A DNA stretch of 64,000 bases from Brotaphodocola catenula (GCA_020686985.1 JAJEPU010000017.1:1-64000), one strand, 5' to 3'. Positions 32,799 to 42,737 are shown, counted from the stretch's first letter. The notes: generated from the letters alone by a model not told the origin. Numbers and translations are program-made.

Positions 32799-32963
32799 TT
32801 AATTTTCTGCTATTTTACATTCTATTCCAAGAGAATTTTTTCTTTCCTCACGAATCTGGCGCATATGCTCACGAGCTTTTTCGCGATTTCCATAAATATC
32901 TGCCTGACCGGAACACACATCCATATTATAGCGTCCTCTATGAACGATCTCTCTGTTCTCCAT
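32799..32963 (-). CDS. 54-aa protein of unknown function
   Basis: ATG 32963 is preceded by AAGAAGGAG at 5 nt and opens MENREIVHRGRYNMDVCSGQ, continuing with charged helical sequence (REKAREHMRQIREERKN) to TAA at 32799. The amphipathic helix, strong ribosome site and coding-like amino-acid use favour a real gene. No family recognised. It lies between two inverted structured repeats, just outside the ICE. Confidence 0.65.
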   Translation of the reverse strand: MENREIVHRGRYNMDVCSGQADIYGNREKAREHMRQIREERKNSLGIECKIAEN

Positions 32964-33159
32964 ATTTTCTCCTTCTTAATTTTATTTAATTTTTGAGTTA
33001 ATACATATGACTACACCGAATGTGAACTAATTAGCTAAGCATAAAAAACGGCTTTGCTTTTCGCGTTTAAATTATCATTTCTGAAAAACAACGATAAATA
33101 CTTTATATCTATATCTTATCATTTTCTAAGAACAAATTCCCCATCTCTGCGATAAGGGC

Positions 33160-33286
33160 GATGGGGCGAAGAAGTATGTGCAAACCCGTGTGAAACGCCG
33201 GTGTTTAGGTCGCATACTTTGCGACCTTATGCACCGCTGCGTTGAGCCCGGAGCGAGAGCGCGTTTGCACAACTTACTTCGCCATC
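33160..33286 (-). repeat. Structured chromosomal repeat, copy R (127-bp hairpin)
   Basis: gatggggcgaagaagtatg-tgcaaac (33160-33185) pairs with gtttgca-caacttacttcgccatc (33263-33286), and an inner perfect stem aggtcgca/tgcgacct sits at about 33207-33227. Its minus strand shares the tacggctccgatggcga start and gcaaac block with copy L, so the two are inverted relative to each other and flank the 54-aa ORF. The gap 32964-33380 holds no other feature that I can support. Confidence 0.65.
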
Positions 33287-33380
33287 GGAGCCGTACTCAC
33301 CGTACTCACCTCACCTTATCAATCATCTTTTTTTATTTTTGCTTCTTAGACCCCGCGTAAAACAGCCCTTTACCTTTAGT

Positions 33381-34766
33381 TTAGATCAGCGCAATCGCCT
33401 CTCTCACATTGCTGACCCCATAAAGCGTAATCTCCGAATACTTCTTGAGCTTATCGAGATTAACCTTCGGCAGAATACAACTCTCAAATCCGAGCTTGAT
33501 CGCTTCATTGACTCTCTGCTCCGCCATCGAGACCGCGCGCACTTCGCCGGAAAGTCCGACCTCCCCGAAGATAATCGTCTTTGGATTGACTGCCCGATCT
33601 TTCATGCTTGAGACGAGCGCAAGCACAATCGCAAGGTCCAGCGCCGGCTCATTCATCTTGACTCCGCCCGCAATGTTGATATATGCATCGTAGCGCGACA
33701 TCTCATAACGACATCGTTTTTCAAGCACCGCCATCAGCAAATTGACGCGGTTGTAATCAGTTCCCGCTGCCGTCCGCCTCGGCATTCCAAAATTCGTCTG
33801 CGTCACAAGCGCCTGAACCTCAAGAAGAATCGGGCGTGTTCCCTCGATCGAGCATGCGACAACCGCTCCCGATGCCTCCTCCGGTCGCCCGCTGAGCAGA
33901 TACTCCGACGGATTCAGCACTTCAGCAAGTCCATGTTCCGCCATCTCAAACACGCCGATCTCATTCGTGGAACCGAAACGGTTTTTGACTCCTCGCAGAA
34001 TTCGATAGGATGCATTTCTCTCGCCCTCAAAGTAGAGCACCGTGTCCACCATATGTTCGAGCATGCGCGGTCCTGCAACCACGCCCTCTTTCGTCACATG
34101 ACCCACGATGAAAATCGCGATTCCCATGCCCTTCGCAATCTGCATCAGCACATTTGTCGACTCTCGCACCTGACTCATGCTTCCCGGAGCAGAATTTCCA
34201 CTCTCACAGAACATCGTCTGGATCGAGTCAATGATCACGATCTCCGGCTTATTCTCACGAATACACTCCCCGATCGTCTCGAGATTCGTCTCACACAGGA
34301 AATAAAGCTCTCCACTGATCTCCCCGATTCTCGATGCCCTCATCTTGATCTGCTTGAGCGACTCCTCTCCCGAGATATAGAGTACCCTATGCCCATCCCG
34401 TGCAAGATTTCGGCAGACCTGCAATAGCAGAGTCGACTTTCCGATTCCGGGATCACCGCCGACTAACACAAGCGAACCTGCAACAATTCCGCTTCCGAGC
34501 ACACGATCAAGCTCCTTATATCCCGTCGAAATCCGATCCTGATCGTTGAGCGAGACCTCCTCAAGTTTTACCGGGCGCGCCATTTTTAACGTCCCGGAAA
34601 TTCCAGAAATACCGGAAAGAGCCGTCCGTCCGGACGACTCTTTCTTTGCAAGCGGTGCCTCAACCATCGTGTTCCATTCCTTACAGGCTGGACACTGACC
34701 GAGCCACTTGCTTGATTCATACCCGCACTCTTTGCAGAAGAATGCGGTACTTTTTGATTTTGCCAT
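33381..34766 (-). CDS. radA: DNA repair ATPase RadA/Sms
   Basis: A 461-aa RadA: N-terminal zinc finger (C11, C14, C25, C28), Walker A GGDPGIGKST (103-112), the RadA motif KNRFG, and a C-terminal Lon-protease-like domain. It is a branch-migrating helicase in recombinational repair. Start ATG 34766 begins MAKSKSTAFFCKECGYESS as in relatives; ATG 34784 is six codons upstream. It is the last gene of the gntR-mcsAB-clpC cluster, as in many Firmicutes. Confidence 0.94.
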   Translation of the reverse strand: MAKSKSTAFFCKECGYESSKWLGQCPACKEWNTMVEAPLAKKESSGRTALSGISGISGTLKMARPVKLEEVSLNDQDRISTGYKELDRVLGSGIVAGSLVLVGGDPGIGKSTLLLQVCRNLARDGHRVLYISGEESLKQIKMRASRIGEISGELYFLCETNLETIGECIRENKPEIVIIDSIQTMFCESGNSAPGSMSQVRESTNVLMQIAKGMGIAIFIVGHVTKEGVVAGPRMLEHMVDTVLYFEGERNASYRILRGVKNRFGSTNEIGVFEMAEHGLAEVLNPSEYLLSGRPEEASGAVVACSIEGTRPILLEVQALVTQTNFGMPRRTAAGTDYNRVNLLMAVLEKRCRYEMSRYDAYINIAGGVKMNEPALDLAIVLALVSSMKDRAVNPKTIIFGEVGLSGEVRAVSMAEQRVNEAIKLGFESCILPKVNLDKLKKYSEITLYGVSNVREAIALI

Positions 34767-34924
34767 AGCTGGTTTTCTTTCCATGTCGCCCTGCAGACTC
34801 CTGGACTTTCGTCCGCAAAGGCTCATTCTCTTCCTTCTTTGCTAAGCTGAACGAAAACGGTTACACGATACACAAATAACGAAAGCCGATTTCAAATAAA
34901 ACATTCCGTTAAGCCATTCCTGCA

Positions 34925-35338
34925 TTACTGTCTTACAATCTTTACCTGGCTTACTGCACCGTCGTTGAGAGAAACGCTGAATGCCAGTTTTCCGCTCATA
35001 TTTGTCTTGATGTGACCAATGGAAGAACCATCTACAAATACCTCATACTCGGTATCTGCCTCCATCTGAACGGTAATCTGAGAATCACGATATCCACCTA
35101 CGGTAAATGCAACCTCATCACTGCCCTCTGCAAAGTGCTGAACAGCCGTTCCCGGAACAGACTCATAAACGAAAGAACCGTTGCGCTCTAACTTTGTAAT
35201 CTCATAGAATGTCTTAATCTTATATAAATCTCCCGCATGCTCAAAATCCTGCAGTTTGGACTTTGTATTTAAGCTGTAATCTCCAAAGCTGATGGTTCCG
35301 TCTGCTTCAGAACGGATTAATGATTCAATTCCTGGCAT
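34925..35338 (-). CDS. Conserved small beta-rich protein (sometimes called endosialidase-like)
   Basis: A 137-aa protein starting MPGIESLIRSEADGTISFGDYSL with AGGAGG 8 nt upstream. Similar proteins of this length are common in Lachnospiraceae, where databases label some of them endosialidase, but the sequence shows no catalytic motif and I would not infer that activity. The middle (DLYKIKTFYEITKLERNGSF) and the end look like beta-sandwich strands. It lies between clpC and radA. Confidence 0.7.
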   Translation of the reverse strand: MPGIESLIRSEADGTISFGDYSLNTKSKLQDFEHAGDLYKIKTFYEITKLERNGSFVYESVPGTAVQHFAEGSDEVAFTVGGYRDSQITVQMEADTEYEVFVDGSSIGHIKTNMSGKLAFSVSLNDGAVSQVKIVRQ

Positions 35339-35635
35339 CTGTTTGCCCTCCTGGTATTTTGTTGAATATCTTTTGCACGCAGAACCTAAAATGACTCTGC
35401 CTGTCCAAATAGCAGTCTCCTTTAGAAAGTTTTTTGAACACATCCTATCCTCTTTCTGTGAAAACCGCTACAAATATTATACACTACCCTCGTGAAATTG
35501 ACCAGTATGTCTTTTCTTATTTTTTCCCTACAACGCACTTCTCGTTACCGTTCATGCATTGCACAAACGGTAACCGATTTTTTAAAGCATTTTTCATTTC
35601 AGGTAAAACAGTTCAAATGGCTTGCCTGGTAAAAA

Positions 35636-38131
35636 TTACTTTTCCTTCACATTTTCGGTCTCCGGCACTGCCGTCTCCACAGTACTCTCCTTTGCCATAC
35701 AGAAACTCAATTTCTCGCCCTCGCGTCCGATCGTGACCTGATCTCCTGCTTTGACTTTTCCATCGAGAACTGCCTCCGCAAGTCCATCCTCAAGATAATT
35801 CTGGATTGCACGGCGCAGAGGACGGGCTCCATATTTCTCATCATAACCTTTTTCAACCAGGAAGGCCTTTGCCTCCTCGCTGACTTCCATCGTCAGATTC
35901 ATCTGGCGTTTCGTGCGCTTTGTAATGCTTCCAAGCATAATCTCCACGATCTTTCCCATATCCTCGCGGGTCAGCGGATGAAAGACAAGAATCTCATCAA
36001 TTCGGTTCAAGAACTCCGGCTTGAACAGGCGTTTTACCTCGTCCATCACGCGTCCCTTCATGAACTTGTACCGTTCAGACGCATCGTCATTTGCTGAGAA
36101 TCCCAAATGCTTCGGGGAAATGATATTCTCCGCTCCGGCATTCGATGTCATAATCAGAATCGTGTTCTTAAAGTCAATCTTTCGTCCCTGTGCATCGGTG
36201 ATGTGACCATCATCGAGCACCTGAAGCAAGATGTTAAAGACATCCGGATGTGCCTTCTCGATCTCATCAAACAGAATCACCGAATACGGATTCCGGCGGA
36301 CTTTCTCGCTGAGCTGACCGCCCTCCTCATAACCGACATATCCTGGCGGGGAACCGATCATCTTGGAGACGCTGTGCTTCTCCATGTACTCCGACATATC
36401 AACACGGATCAGCGCATTCTCTGTGCCGAACATTGCCTCCGCGAGTGCCTTACAAAGCTCCGTCTTGCCGACACCGGTAGGACCAAGGAAGAGGAACGAA
36501 CCGATCGGTCGCTTCGGATCTTTGAGTCCAACACGTCCACGGCGGATCGCGCGGGACACGGCACTGACTGCCTCCTCCTGACCGACTACACGTTCATGAA
36601 GGATGCCCTCGAGCTTTTTAAGACGCTCAGACTCTTCCTCCTCGAGCTTTCTGACCGGAATCTTCGTCCATCCGGAAACGACATCGGCAATCTCCCCCTC
36701 AGAGACGACAAGTTTCCTCGATGCCTTCTCCTTCTGCCACTTTGCACGGATCTTTTCGATCTTCTCGCGTTTCTTCTCCTGACGCTTCTTGATGTCCCCT
36801 GCCTTCTCATAGGCTTCGGACTTGATCGCATTTTCCTTCTGCTGTTCGAGCGTCTCGATTTCTTTTTCGATCTCCTTGATCTCAGCCGGCTCTACATAGG
36901 CCGTCAGACGCACTTTCGAGGATGCCTCATCGATCAGATCAATTGCCTTGTCCGGAAGAAAACGGTCGTTGATGTAGCGCGCAGACAGGCGCACGGCTGA
37001 CACAAGCGCCTCATCCGTGATCGTCACATGATGATGCTCCTCATACTTCGGGCGCAGTCCTTTGAGAATCTGGATCGACTGCTCCTCGCCCGGCTCTTCG
37101 ACCATAACCGGCTGGAAACGTCGCTCAAGTGCTGCATCCTTCTCAATATACTTGCGGTACTCCTCGACAGTCGTCGCGCCGATCAGCTGGATCTCTCCGC
37201 GTGCAAGCGACGGTTTCAGGATATTGGACGCATCGATTGCGCCCTCAGCTCCACCAGCTCCGATGATCGTGTGAATCTCGTCGATGAAAAGCAGAACCTC
37301 TCCATCCTCGCAAACCTCGGAGATCACTTTCTTGATGCGCTCCTCAAACTCACCGCGATACTTTGAACCTGCAACCATTCCTGAAAGATCCAGTGTCATC
37401 ACACGCTTTCCGGCAATGACTTCCGGAACCTCACCTGAGGCGATCAGCTGTGCCAGACCCTCAACAACCGCGGTCTTGCCGACACCCGGTTCTCCGATCA
37501 AACACGGATTATTCTTTGTTCTACGGCTCAAGATCTGAATCACTCTCTGAATCTCATGCTCTCTTCCGATAACCGGATCGAGTCTTCCGTCTCTCGCAAG
37601 CTCCGTTAAATCTCTGCTATAACTATTGAGCGTTGGAGTGGAATCCTTGCTCTTTCCCGTCTTTGAAGAAAATTCTTCCTTGTCGGCAGGAGCGTCTGAT
37701 CCCATTGCGGCTCTGAGCTCCATGTAAAGTTTCTGGAGATTGACTCCCATCGTATTCAATAATTTTGATGCCACACAGTCGCCATCGCGGATCAACGCAA
37801 TCAAAATATGCTCCGTTCCGATTAACGGTGCTTTGAAACGAACCGCCTCGCGGTAGCTGTTCTCAAGAACGCGGGATGCGCTCGGCGTGTAAGTACCTCT
37901 CTCGAGCATCCCGACATTCTGGTTCGGAGAAATCAGCTGGCTGACTAACTCCGTTACCTTGTCCGCCTGCACTCCATTTGCTTCGAGAACACGGGATGCC
38001 ACACCTGTGCCCTCCTCAAGAAGACCGATCAGAAGGTGCTCGGTTCCCACATATTTGTGACCAAGCTCCTCTGCCGAGCCAATAGCGAGTCCAATCGCAT
38101 TCCTCGCCTGTTCTGTCAGTTTATCTGTCAT
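35636..38131 (-). CDS. clpC: ATP-dependent Clp protease ATP-binding subunit ClpC
   Basis: An 831-aa Hsp100 unfoldase: two Clp-N repeats (1-145), first AAA+ domain (Walker A GEPGVGKT, 213-220), UVR-containing middle coiled coil ([25 protein letters not shown]), second AAA+ domain (GPTGVGKT) and a C-terminal D2-small domain. It unfolds proteins for ClpP, including those arginine-phosphorylated by McsB. AGGAGG lies 11 nt before the ATG. A truncated copy of the structured repeat sits between clpC and mcsB. Confidence 0.96.
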   Translation of the reverse strand: MTDKLTEQARNAIGLAIGSAEELGHKYVGTEHLLIGLLEEGTGVASRVLEANGVQADKVTELVSQLISPNQNVGMLERGTYTPSASRVLENSYREAVRFKAPLIGTEHILIALIRDGDCVASKLLNTMGVNLQKLYMELRAAMGSDAPADKEEFSSKTGKSKDSTPTLNSYSRDLTELARDGRLDPVIGREHEIQRVIQILSRRTKNNPCLIGEPGVGKTAVVEGLAQLIASGEVPEVIAGKRVMTLDLSGMVAGSKYRGEFEERIKKVISEVCEDGEVLLFIDEIHTIIGAGGAEGAIDASNILKPSLARGEIQLIGATTVEEYRKYIEKDAALERRFQPVMVEEPGEEQSIQILKGLRPKYEEHHHVTITDEALVSAVRLSARYINDRFLPDKAIDLIDEASSKVRLTAYVEPAEIKEIEKEIETLEQQKENAIKSEAYEKAGDIKKRQEKKREKIEKIRAKWQKEKASRKLVVSEGEIADVVSGWTKIPVRKLEEEESERLKKLEGILHERVVGQEEAVSAVSRAIRRGRVGLKDPKRPIGSFLFLGPTGVGKTELCKALAEAMFGTENALIRVDMSEYMEKHSVSKMIGSPPGYVGYEEGGQLSEKVRRNPYSVILFDEIEKAHPDVFNILLQVLDDGHITDAQGRKIDFKNTILIMTSNAGAENIISPKHLGFSANDDASERYKFMKGRVMDEVKRLFKPEFLNRIDEILVFHPLTREDMGKIVEIMLGSITKRTKRQMNLTMEVSEEAKAFLVEKGYDEKYGARPLRRAIQNYLEDGLAEAVLDGKVKAGDQVTIGREGEKLSFCMAKESTVETAVPETENVKEK

Positions 38132-38169
38132 ATAAAAAGTTTCCTCCTAAATTCATAGCCATTCATTTC

Positions 38170-38221
38170 AGTCGACGCTCGCGGAGACTTGAATTCAGAA
38201 GGGATGTTCCCCTCTGAGTTA
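38170..38221 (-). repeat. Stop-codon-anchored repeat, truncated copy (after mcsB)
   Basis: Reading from the mcsB stop codon on the minus strand: TAACTCAGAGGG, then a short central part and ccgcgagcgtcgac at the far end. It keeps both ends of the family and lacks most of the middle. The mcsB TAA forms the first three bases. Confidence 0.65.
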
Positions 38222-39253
38222 TACAAGCTCCGGCAGTTGGGATCGCAAATATGCAGCTCGCGCGACGTCGAGTTCCTCTTTCTCAAGCGGTTTTCTCACA
38301 AGTCCCTGAAGCGTTGCTGGCTGAATGCCAAGCATCAAACGGTAAACCGGACACGGCTCCTGCATGTTCAGGGTTCCGTCCCTCATTCCCGTCATCAGCT
38401 GGGACAAGAGTGTCATCGCATCCTTTGCCGAGAGACGTCTCGCATATTTGAGAACTCCGTAAGCGCGATAAGCCTCATCCTCCCACTCGAGTCTGTGCTT
38501 GTCAAGCGCCATATGGCGAACCTGAATCTCCTGACTCTCGAGCTGGAGTGCCACCCGACGCACCATATTTAAAATATCCTGCTCGGAAAGTCCGAGTGTC
38601 TTTTGATTGTAGACCTCGTAGAGTGCGCCATCATTCTCCTCGCCCTCACCGTAGACACCCTTAACTGCGACACCAAATCTTCCCATCTCCGCAACAAGCC
38701 CGTTAAACCGCTTTCCGCGGGAGAGCGTCGGAAGATGAAGGACAACCGACGCGCGCATTCCGGTTCCGACATTTGTCGGATATGCTGTCAGATACCCGTA
38801 TTTTTCATCAAACGCATACTCAAACCGTTCGCTGATGTAATCGTCGATCTTGTCCGCATGTTTCCACAGCTCCTCGAGGTGAAATCCCCCGGCAAGCACT
38901 TGCAGGCGAATATGATCCGTTCCGTTGAGCAGGATCCCTGTATCTTCCTCCTCCGAGAGAATGATTCCGGTCGGTGTTCTCTTTCCTGCAATCGCGGAAT
39001 TGAAAAGTCTATGCTCCCTCATCGCCTTCCGGTCAATCTCGCTGATCTCCCCGAGATCCACATAGTGATAGATCTTTCCGTCCAGACTTCCAAGATCTCG
39101 AAGACCGCTCTCCAAGCGCCGGATCATCTCCGCGCCCTCCTTCGGAGAGAGTTTTGACGGAAATACATACTGATTCCAGTTGCGCGCCAAACGCACGCGA
39201 CTGCTGACAATGCCCGGATGTGATCCGTCCATCTCCTCATACCATTTTAACAT
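38219..39253 (-). CDS. mcsB: Protein arginine kinase McsB
   Basis: A 344-aa ATP:guanido phosphotransferase-type kinase (IVSSRVRLARNW near the N-terminus, AYPTNVGTGMRASVVLHLP in the middle) that phosphorylates arginines of misfolded proteins and marks them for ClpCP. Its start overlaps the end of mcsA, its activator, by 7 bp. Its last codon and stop run directly into the structured repeat. Confidence 0.94.
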   Translation of the reverse strand: MLKWYEEMDGSHPGIVSSRVRLARNWNQYVFPSKLSPKEGAEMIRRLESGLRDLGSLDGKIYHYVDLGEISEIDRKAMREHRLFNSAIAGKRTPTGIILSEEEDTGILLNGTDHIRLQVLAGGFHLEELWKHADKIDDYISERFEYAFDEKYGYLTAYPTNVGTGMRASVVLHLPTLSRGKRFNGLVAEMGRFGVAVKGVYGEGEENDGALYEVYNQKTLGLSEQDILNMVRRVALQLESQEIQVRHMALDKHRLEWEDEAYRAYGVLKYARRLSAKDAMTLLSQLMTGMRDGTLNMQEPCPVYRLMLGIQPATLQGLVRKPLEKEELDVARAAYLRSQLPELV

Positions 39254-40038
39254 TTTCCGATTTCCTCTTTCAGTTTTCTGATCTGGTCACGGCACAGCAC
39301 CGCACTCTCATAGTCCTCTTCCCTCAATGCCTCCTTAAGCCGACGCTCAAGCTGGCTGATCTTTGCCTGAAGTCTCACATTCTGCGCTTCCTGCATCATG
39401 CGAGTCTCTTCCTCAGCTCTGCGGACATCCTTCTGATTCTCTGCATCCGGAACCGTCCCCGGAGAAATCCCCTGCATCTGGCTTCCTGCGTAGACATCTC
39501 GCTCGTCCTCATCCTCCCGAATCCGGCTTCCATCCGGCATCGGCAGACCATCGTCCTCATCCATCATCTCTGGATCTGGTCGATTTTTCCAATCGGATCT
39601 GGTCACATGCTTCGTCATACCCGGAATCTCCCCAAACGGGAAAGCTCCGTGCGCACTTGCCTGAATCTTCTTCGGGCGTTTGCCCTTGTGGGTGTCATTT
39701 CCCTGAAGCTGGCGAATCTTCTCTCCGATCAGCAGGTCAAATACGCCGTAACAGTCCGGACAGCCGAACTGACTGTTCTTTACAAACTCTCCATAACTCG
39801 TCTTGCAGGTCGGACAAACCACATGGGTCGCCATCTCCTCTTCCTGCGTCTGACCGACTCCCAAAAGTCCCGACAGCAACTTTCCAAGCGGAAATTCGCT
39901 GTCAAAAATTGCGGAATACGGACCAAAATCCAGTTCTTTCGCACACTGGGCGCAGAAATGATGTTCCGTCTTCACTCCGCCCACGATCTCTGTATACTGA
40001 ATATTGGCTTCCCGCACTTTACAGCGTTCACACAACAT
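39247..40038 (-). CDS. mcsA: McsA-like activator of McsB
   Basis: A 263-aa protein with two CxxC pairs (CERC ... CAQC; CPTC ... CPDC) forming zinc modules and a C-terminal UVR motif (LERRLKEALREEDYESAVLCRDQIRKL). It binds and activates McsB. The central linker (about 120-200) is longer and more acidic than usual, with DPEMMDEDDGLPMPDGSRIREDEDERD. I start at MLCERC (ATG 40038) as in relatives; the ATG six codons earlier is possible. Confidence 0.92.
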   Translation of the reverse strand: MLCERCKVREANIQYTEIVGGVKTEHHFCAQCAKELDFGPYSAIFDSEFPLGKLLSGLLGVGQTQEEEMATHVVCPTCKTSYGEFVKNSQFGCPDCYGVFDLLIGEKIRQLQGNDTHKGKRPKKIQASAHGAFPFGEIPGMTKHVTRSDWKNRPDPEMMDEDDGLPMPDGSRIREDEDERDVYAGSQMQGISPGTVPDAENQKDVRRAEEETRMMQEAQNVRLQAKISQLERRLKEALREEDYESAVLCRDQIRKLKEEIGKC

Positions 40039-40153
40039 AGATGATCCATCCTCCATATTTTCCGAAGCGTTTCAATAAATCTCCTAAAATCTACCTGATT
40101 CACTCCTGCCCATACACAGCAACTTAACCTGCTTGCAGCTTCCTTCTAACTAC

Positions 40154-40537
40154 TTATAGTTCATTTTTCTTTGTACAGGAATCGTAAATCTCATCCACAA
40201 GCGCATGCACCTCATCCCGGCTCACATTTTTACAAATTCCGCGAGCCAAAATCAGAGAGAGTTCTCGTCTGAGATTCGTAACTGCCTCAATCTTATCCAC
40301 GTCGAGAGAAATCACTGCCCCGCGCCGGCGATCGAGCTTGATAAACCCTTCCTGTTTCAACACGGTATACGCCTTATTTACTGTATGCATGTTGATTCCA
40401 ATGTTGTCTGCCAACTGGCGCACCGACGGAAGAGATTCCCCTTCCCGAATCGCATCCGTCGCAATCCCCATAATAATCTGATTTCTCAGCTGAATATAGA
40501 TCGCTTCCTCGCTCTCAAAATCAATCTTCAGCATCAT
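40154..40537 (-). CDS. GntR-family regulator (YtrA-like)
   Basis: A 127-aa protein with a GntR winged helix (SLPSVRQLADNIGINMHTVNKAY, residues about 38-60) and a short YtrA-type C-terminus without a large ligand domain. It occupies the place of ctsR at the head of the mcsA-mcsB-clpC cluster. Its own promoter carries a 19-bp near-palindrome near the start of transcription, so it probably represses itself and perhaps the downstream stress genes. Confidence 0.88.
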   Translation of the reverse strand: MMLKIDFESEEAIYIQLRNQIIMGIATDAIREGESLPSVRQLADNIGINMHTVNKAYTVLKQEGFIKLDRRRGAVISLDVDKIEAVTNLRRELSLILARGICKNVSRDEVHALVDEIYDSCTKKNEL

Positions 40538-40630
40538 ACCTCATTCACCGTCTTTCGTTTTTCTGATCATATAACCACCCATTTATTTCCATGTACGCTC
40601 ACGCACATGGTATTCTCGTTTTTTGCTCCT

Positions 40631-40679
40631 GTTATATAATCTATGTAACAATCATATCTCATTTTCTCACACTTGTCAA
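40631..40679 (-). promoter_or_regulatory. gntR promoter and operator
   Basis: On the minus strand TTGACA (40679-40674) and TATGAT (40656-40651) with a 17-nt spacer. The near-palindrome gttatataatctatgtaac (40631-40649) follows the -10 box and covers the likely transcription start, matching the GT...AC ends of GntR operators. Confidence 0.75.
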
Positions 40680-40742
40680 GAAAGTGGATGTTTCCGAAGT
40701 TCCTACAAACCTCTCTTCGTTCCACTGCGGTCGGTACATAAC

Positions 40743-40859
40743 AAGCGCCACTGGCGCTTTGCACCCTTGCGGAGCATTTTTCATTTCATAGGACACAATT
40801 TCCTATGAAATGAAAAAAGGAAACGCCACCCGGAAAGCACTCTGCTTCTGCCGGATGGC
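40743..40859. terminator. Hairpin cluster ending the 41-45 kb operon
   Basis: Three hairpins in a row: aagcgcc/ggcgctt (40743-40759), a 16-bp perfect stem (ttttcatttcatagga 40778-40793 with 40801-40816), and a terminator-like stem (gccacccgg 40825-40833 with ccggatggc 40851-40859) with T-runs on either strand. With the repeat at 40918-41027 and the gntR promoter they account for the gap 40538-41031. Confidence 0.7.
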
Positions 40860-40917
40860 ATTTTCTTTTGTCTCAAAGGAATCTGAATCCCATTCGAGAT
40901 ATTTGTGCATCTTATTT

Positions 40918-41027
40918 GTTCAAGTCGACGCTCGCGGAGCGTATCACTCAGAAGGAGATTGTCTCCCCTCCTGAGAAGGTTTGTGATCCCCCACCTATAG
41001 AGGAGGGGGCATCCACTTTGAATTATC
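40918..41027 (-). repeat. Stop-codon-anchored structured repeat, full copy
   Basis: On the minus strand: TAATTCAAAGTGGATG, a ccccctcct/aggtggggg-type hairpin, gatcacaaacc, a ctcaggaggggag hairpin, then tgatacgctccgcgagcgtcgacttgaac with an acgctc/gagcgt stem. The repeat begins at an in-frame second TAA three codons after the stop of the adjoining gene. It matches copy 45555-45664 along its length. Confidence 0.8.
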
Positions 41028-41031
41028 TCTT

Positions 41032-42669
41032 TTATCTCTTATTGTCATCTTCGAGATCAAAGAGTTCAAAATCATCCTCGTCCTCGGTCTTAAGCGGAGC
41101 CTCAGTCGGAGCAGACTCTCTCAAAGCCTCTCTCGTCGCCTTCTCTGCCTCGCGTGCAAGCTGTGCCTTTAAGGAACGCTCTACATCCTCAACCGGCTCG
41201 CTCTTCACGCTTAAATCCTCCTCCGGAAGATAATCATTGTTGTCATCCGGGTCCTGATCATCCTGATCCATCGGCTCCGGAAGATCATCCTCGTAATCTC
41301 TGTCTCTGCGATCATCGATCACATAGTTGATCGTCTTGTTCTCTCTTCTCTCAGGTGCCTTCTCTGCGCACTTTGGCGTCTGTCCGCCCTGACTGCGACC
41401 ACTGTTCGCATTGCCTGAATTTGACTTCTTCTTTCCGTTTTTCTTGGAAGAACGGTATCTTGAAACCGAAGCGTATGCACCGAAGAGCATGATCAGAAGA
41501 ACCACACAGCCTGCGCCTGTTCCGATTGCAAAGTATCTTGCAATGTTGAACTCACGCTTGATCTTGTTGAGTTCCTCCACAATACCCTGGTAACGCGGGT
41601 CTTTCTCGATTGCAGAACTGTCATTGCCCTCAAAGTAGCGCTGAATCGTCTTCTCGCTCAGATCGTAGCGGTAGAAGCCCTGCTCATTCGTGTCACTGTT
41701 GACTGCGTAGAAGACACAGTACTCCGGATTTCCGTCTGTCTGCGGAATCCATCCCTTAACCTTCGTATCTCCGATCGTGACATTGCTCTCCTTAAGTCCT
41801 GCCGGAGCATTCATACCTGCCGGGAGATCGGTGATTCCAATCTTGATTGCATTTCTCGAAGACTCAAGCTCTGCAAGAACGTCAAGCTCCTCTGCCGGAA
41901 CCGTCGTTGCGTTCGGCTCGCTCTGACCACCCTTCTCGCGGGTTACAGTGATCGTGTAACTGCGGACAGTCGTTCCATCCTCTGCTGTTATCTTACATAC
42001 TACGGTATTCTCGCCATCCTTAAGTTCGTCTCCACCTTCTACGCTCACAACGGCATTGTCATTTGCCGGCTGTGCGCTGACGGTGAGCTTGTCGATGTCA
42101 AGACCAACGGAAGCCGTGTAATTCTCCACATCCGGGCTAAATGCCGGGTCAAGCGTTCCAGGAGAAATCTGAAGAGATTTCAGCGAAGCATCATCCGACT
42201 GCACTGCGGTGGATGTTGCCGGTCCGATCGTAACCTTTGAGCTTCCGATCTTATCCATCGTCAGCATCTGTCCATCGCTGTCATACGCCTCGGAATTATC
42301 CGTCACAACCTTAATTGTCGCAACACCCTCTTTGAGTGCCTTAAACTTTAACGGGGTTGAAACCTCCGTCTTTCCATCCATCGTACTGCTGACGATCAGG
42401 GTTCCCTCCCCACCGCTCGCCTGTGCGGAAGATCCCTGCACATACTCGATCATGGAACTGTCATAAGTTAAATAAACTCTTGTATCTCCGAGAACATCTC
42501 CGCTCGTGGAGGTAAATTTCATTGTAACAGTAAACTCACTGCCCACTTCGGTGGACGGGTCGGTAAATGCAATCTTTGCATTCGCCGCAAAACTCTGAAA
42601 CGGAATCGCGACAGCCAACATCATCACTGCCAGAATCCGAAGCACTGCGTGCTTTACTTTCCTACTCAT
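41032..42669 (-). CDS. Secreted, membrane-anchored cohesin-like / cadherin-like protein
   Basis: A 545-aa protein: signal peptide (HAVLRILAVMMLAVAIPFQSFAANA), a cohesin-type beta-sandwich (about 30-145, with VYLTYDSSMIEYVQG), a cadherin-like beta-sandwich repeat (about 160-245, LKSLQISPGTLDPAFSPDV ... YTITVTRE), a linker domain, a membrane helix (about 375-397, AIGTGAGCVVLLIMLFGAY) and an acidic cytoplasmic tail. It probably anchors or senses something at the cell surface. It follows the glucosaminidase gene by 68 bp; both share the cadherin-like module, so they may work together. Confidence 0.8.
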   Translation of the reverse strand: MSRKVKHAVLRILAVMMLAVAIPFQSFAANAKIAFTDPSTEVGSEFTVTMKFTSTSGDVLGDTRVYLTYDSSMIEYVQGSSAQASGGEGTLIVSSTMDGKTEVSTPLKFKALKEGVATIKVVTDNSEAYDSDGQMLTMDKIGSSKVTIGPATSTAVQSDDASLKSLQISPGTLDPAFSPDVENYTASVGLDIDKLTVSAQPANDNAVVSVEGGDELKDGENTVVCKITAEDGTTVRSYTITVTREKGGQSEPNATTVPAEELDVLAELESSRNAIKIGITDLPAGMNAPAGLKESNVTIGDTKVKGWIPQTDGNPEYCVFYAVNSDTNEQGFYRYDLSEKTIQRYFEGNDSSAIEKDPRYQGIVEELNKIKREFNIARYFAIGTGAGCVVLLIMLFGAYASVSRYRSSKKNGKKKSNSGNANSGRSQGGQTPKCAEKAPERRENKTINYVIDDRRDRDYEDDLPEPMDQDDQDPDDNNDYLPEEDLSVKSEPVEDVERSLKAQLAREAEKATREALRESAPTEAPLKTEDEDDFELFDLEDDNKR

Positions 42670-42737
42670 ATAGAGATCTCCTGTCTTTCTTTTATCGGGC
42701 GAAGCGCAAGCACGCTCCGCCTAAAAGCATACCACTT

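Noticed and set aside
33178..33360. Short plus-strand frame across repeat copy R
   Set aside because: It follows the arms of a hairpin; no ribosome site.
34925..35338. Endosialidase activity for the 137-aa protein
   Set aside because: No catalytic motif is visible; the name seems to be carried over between database entries.
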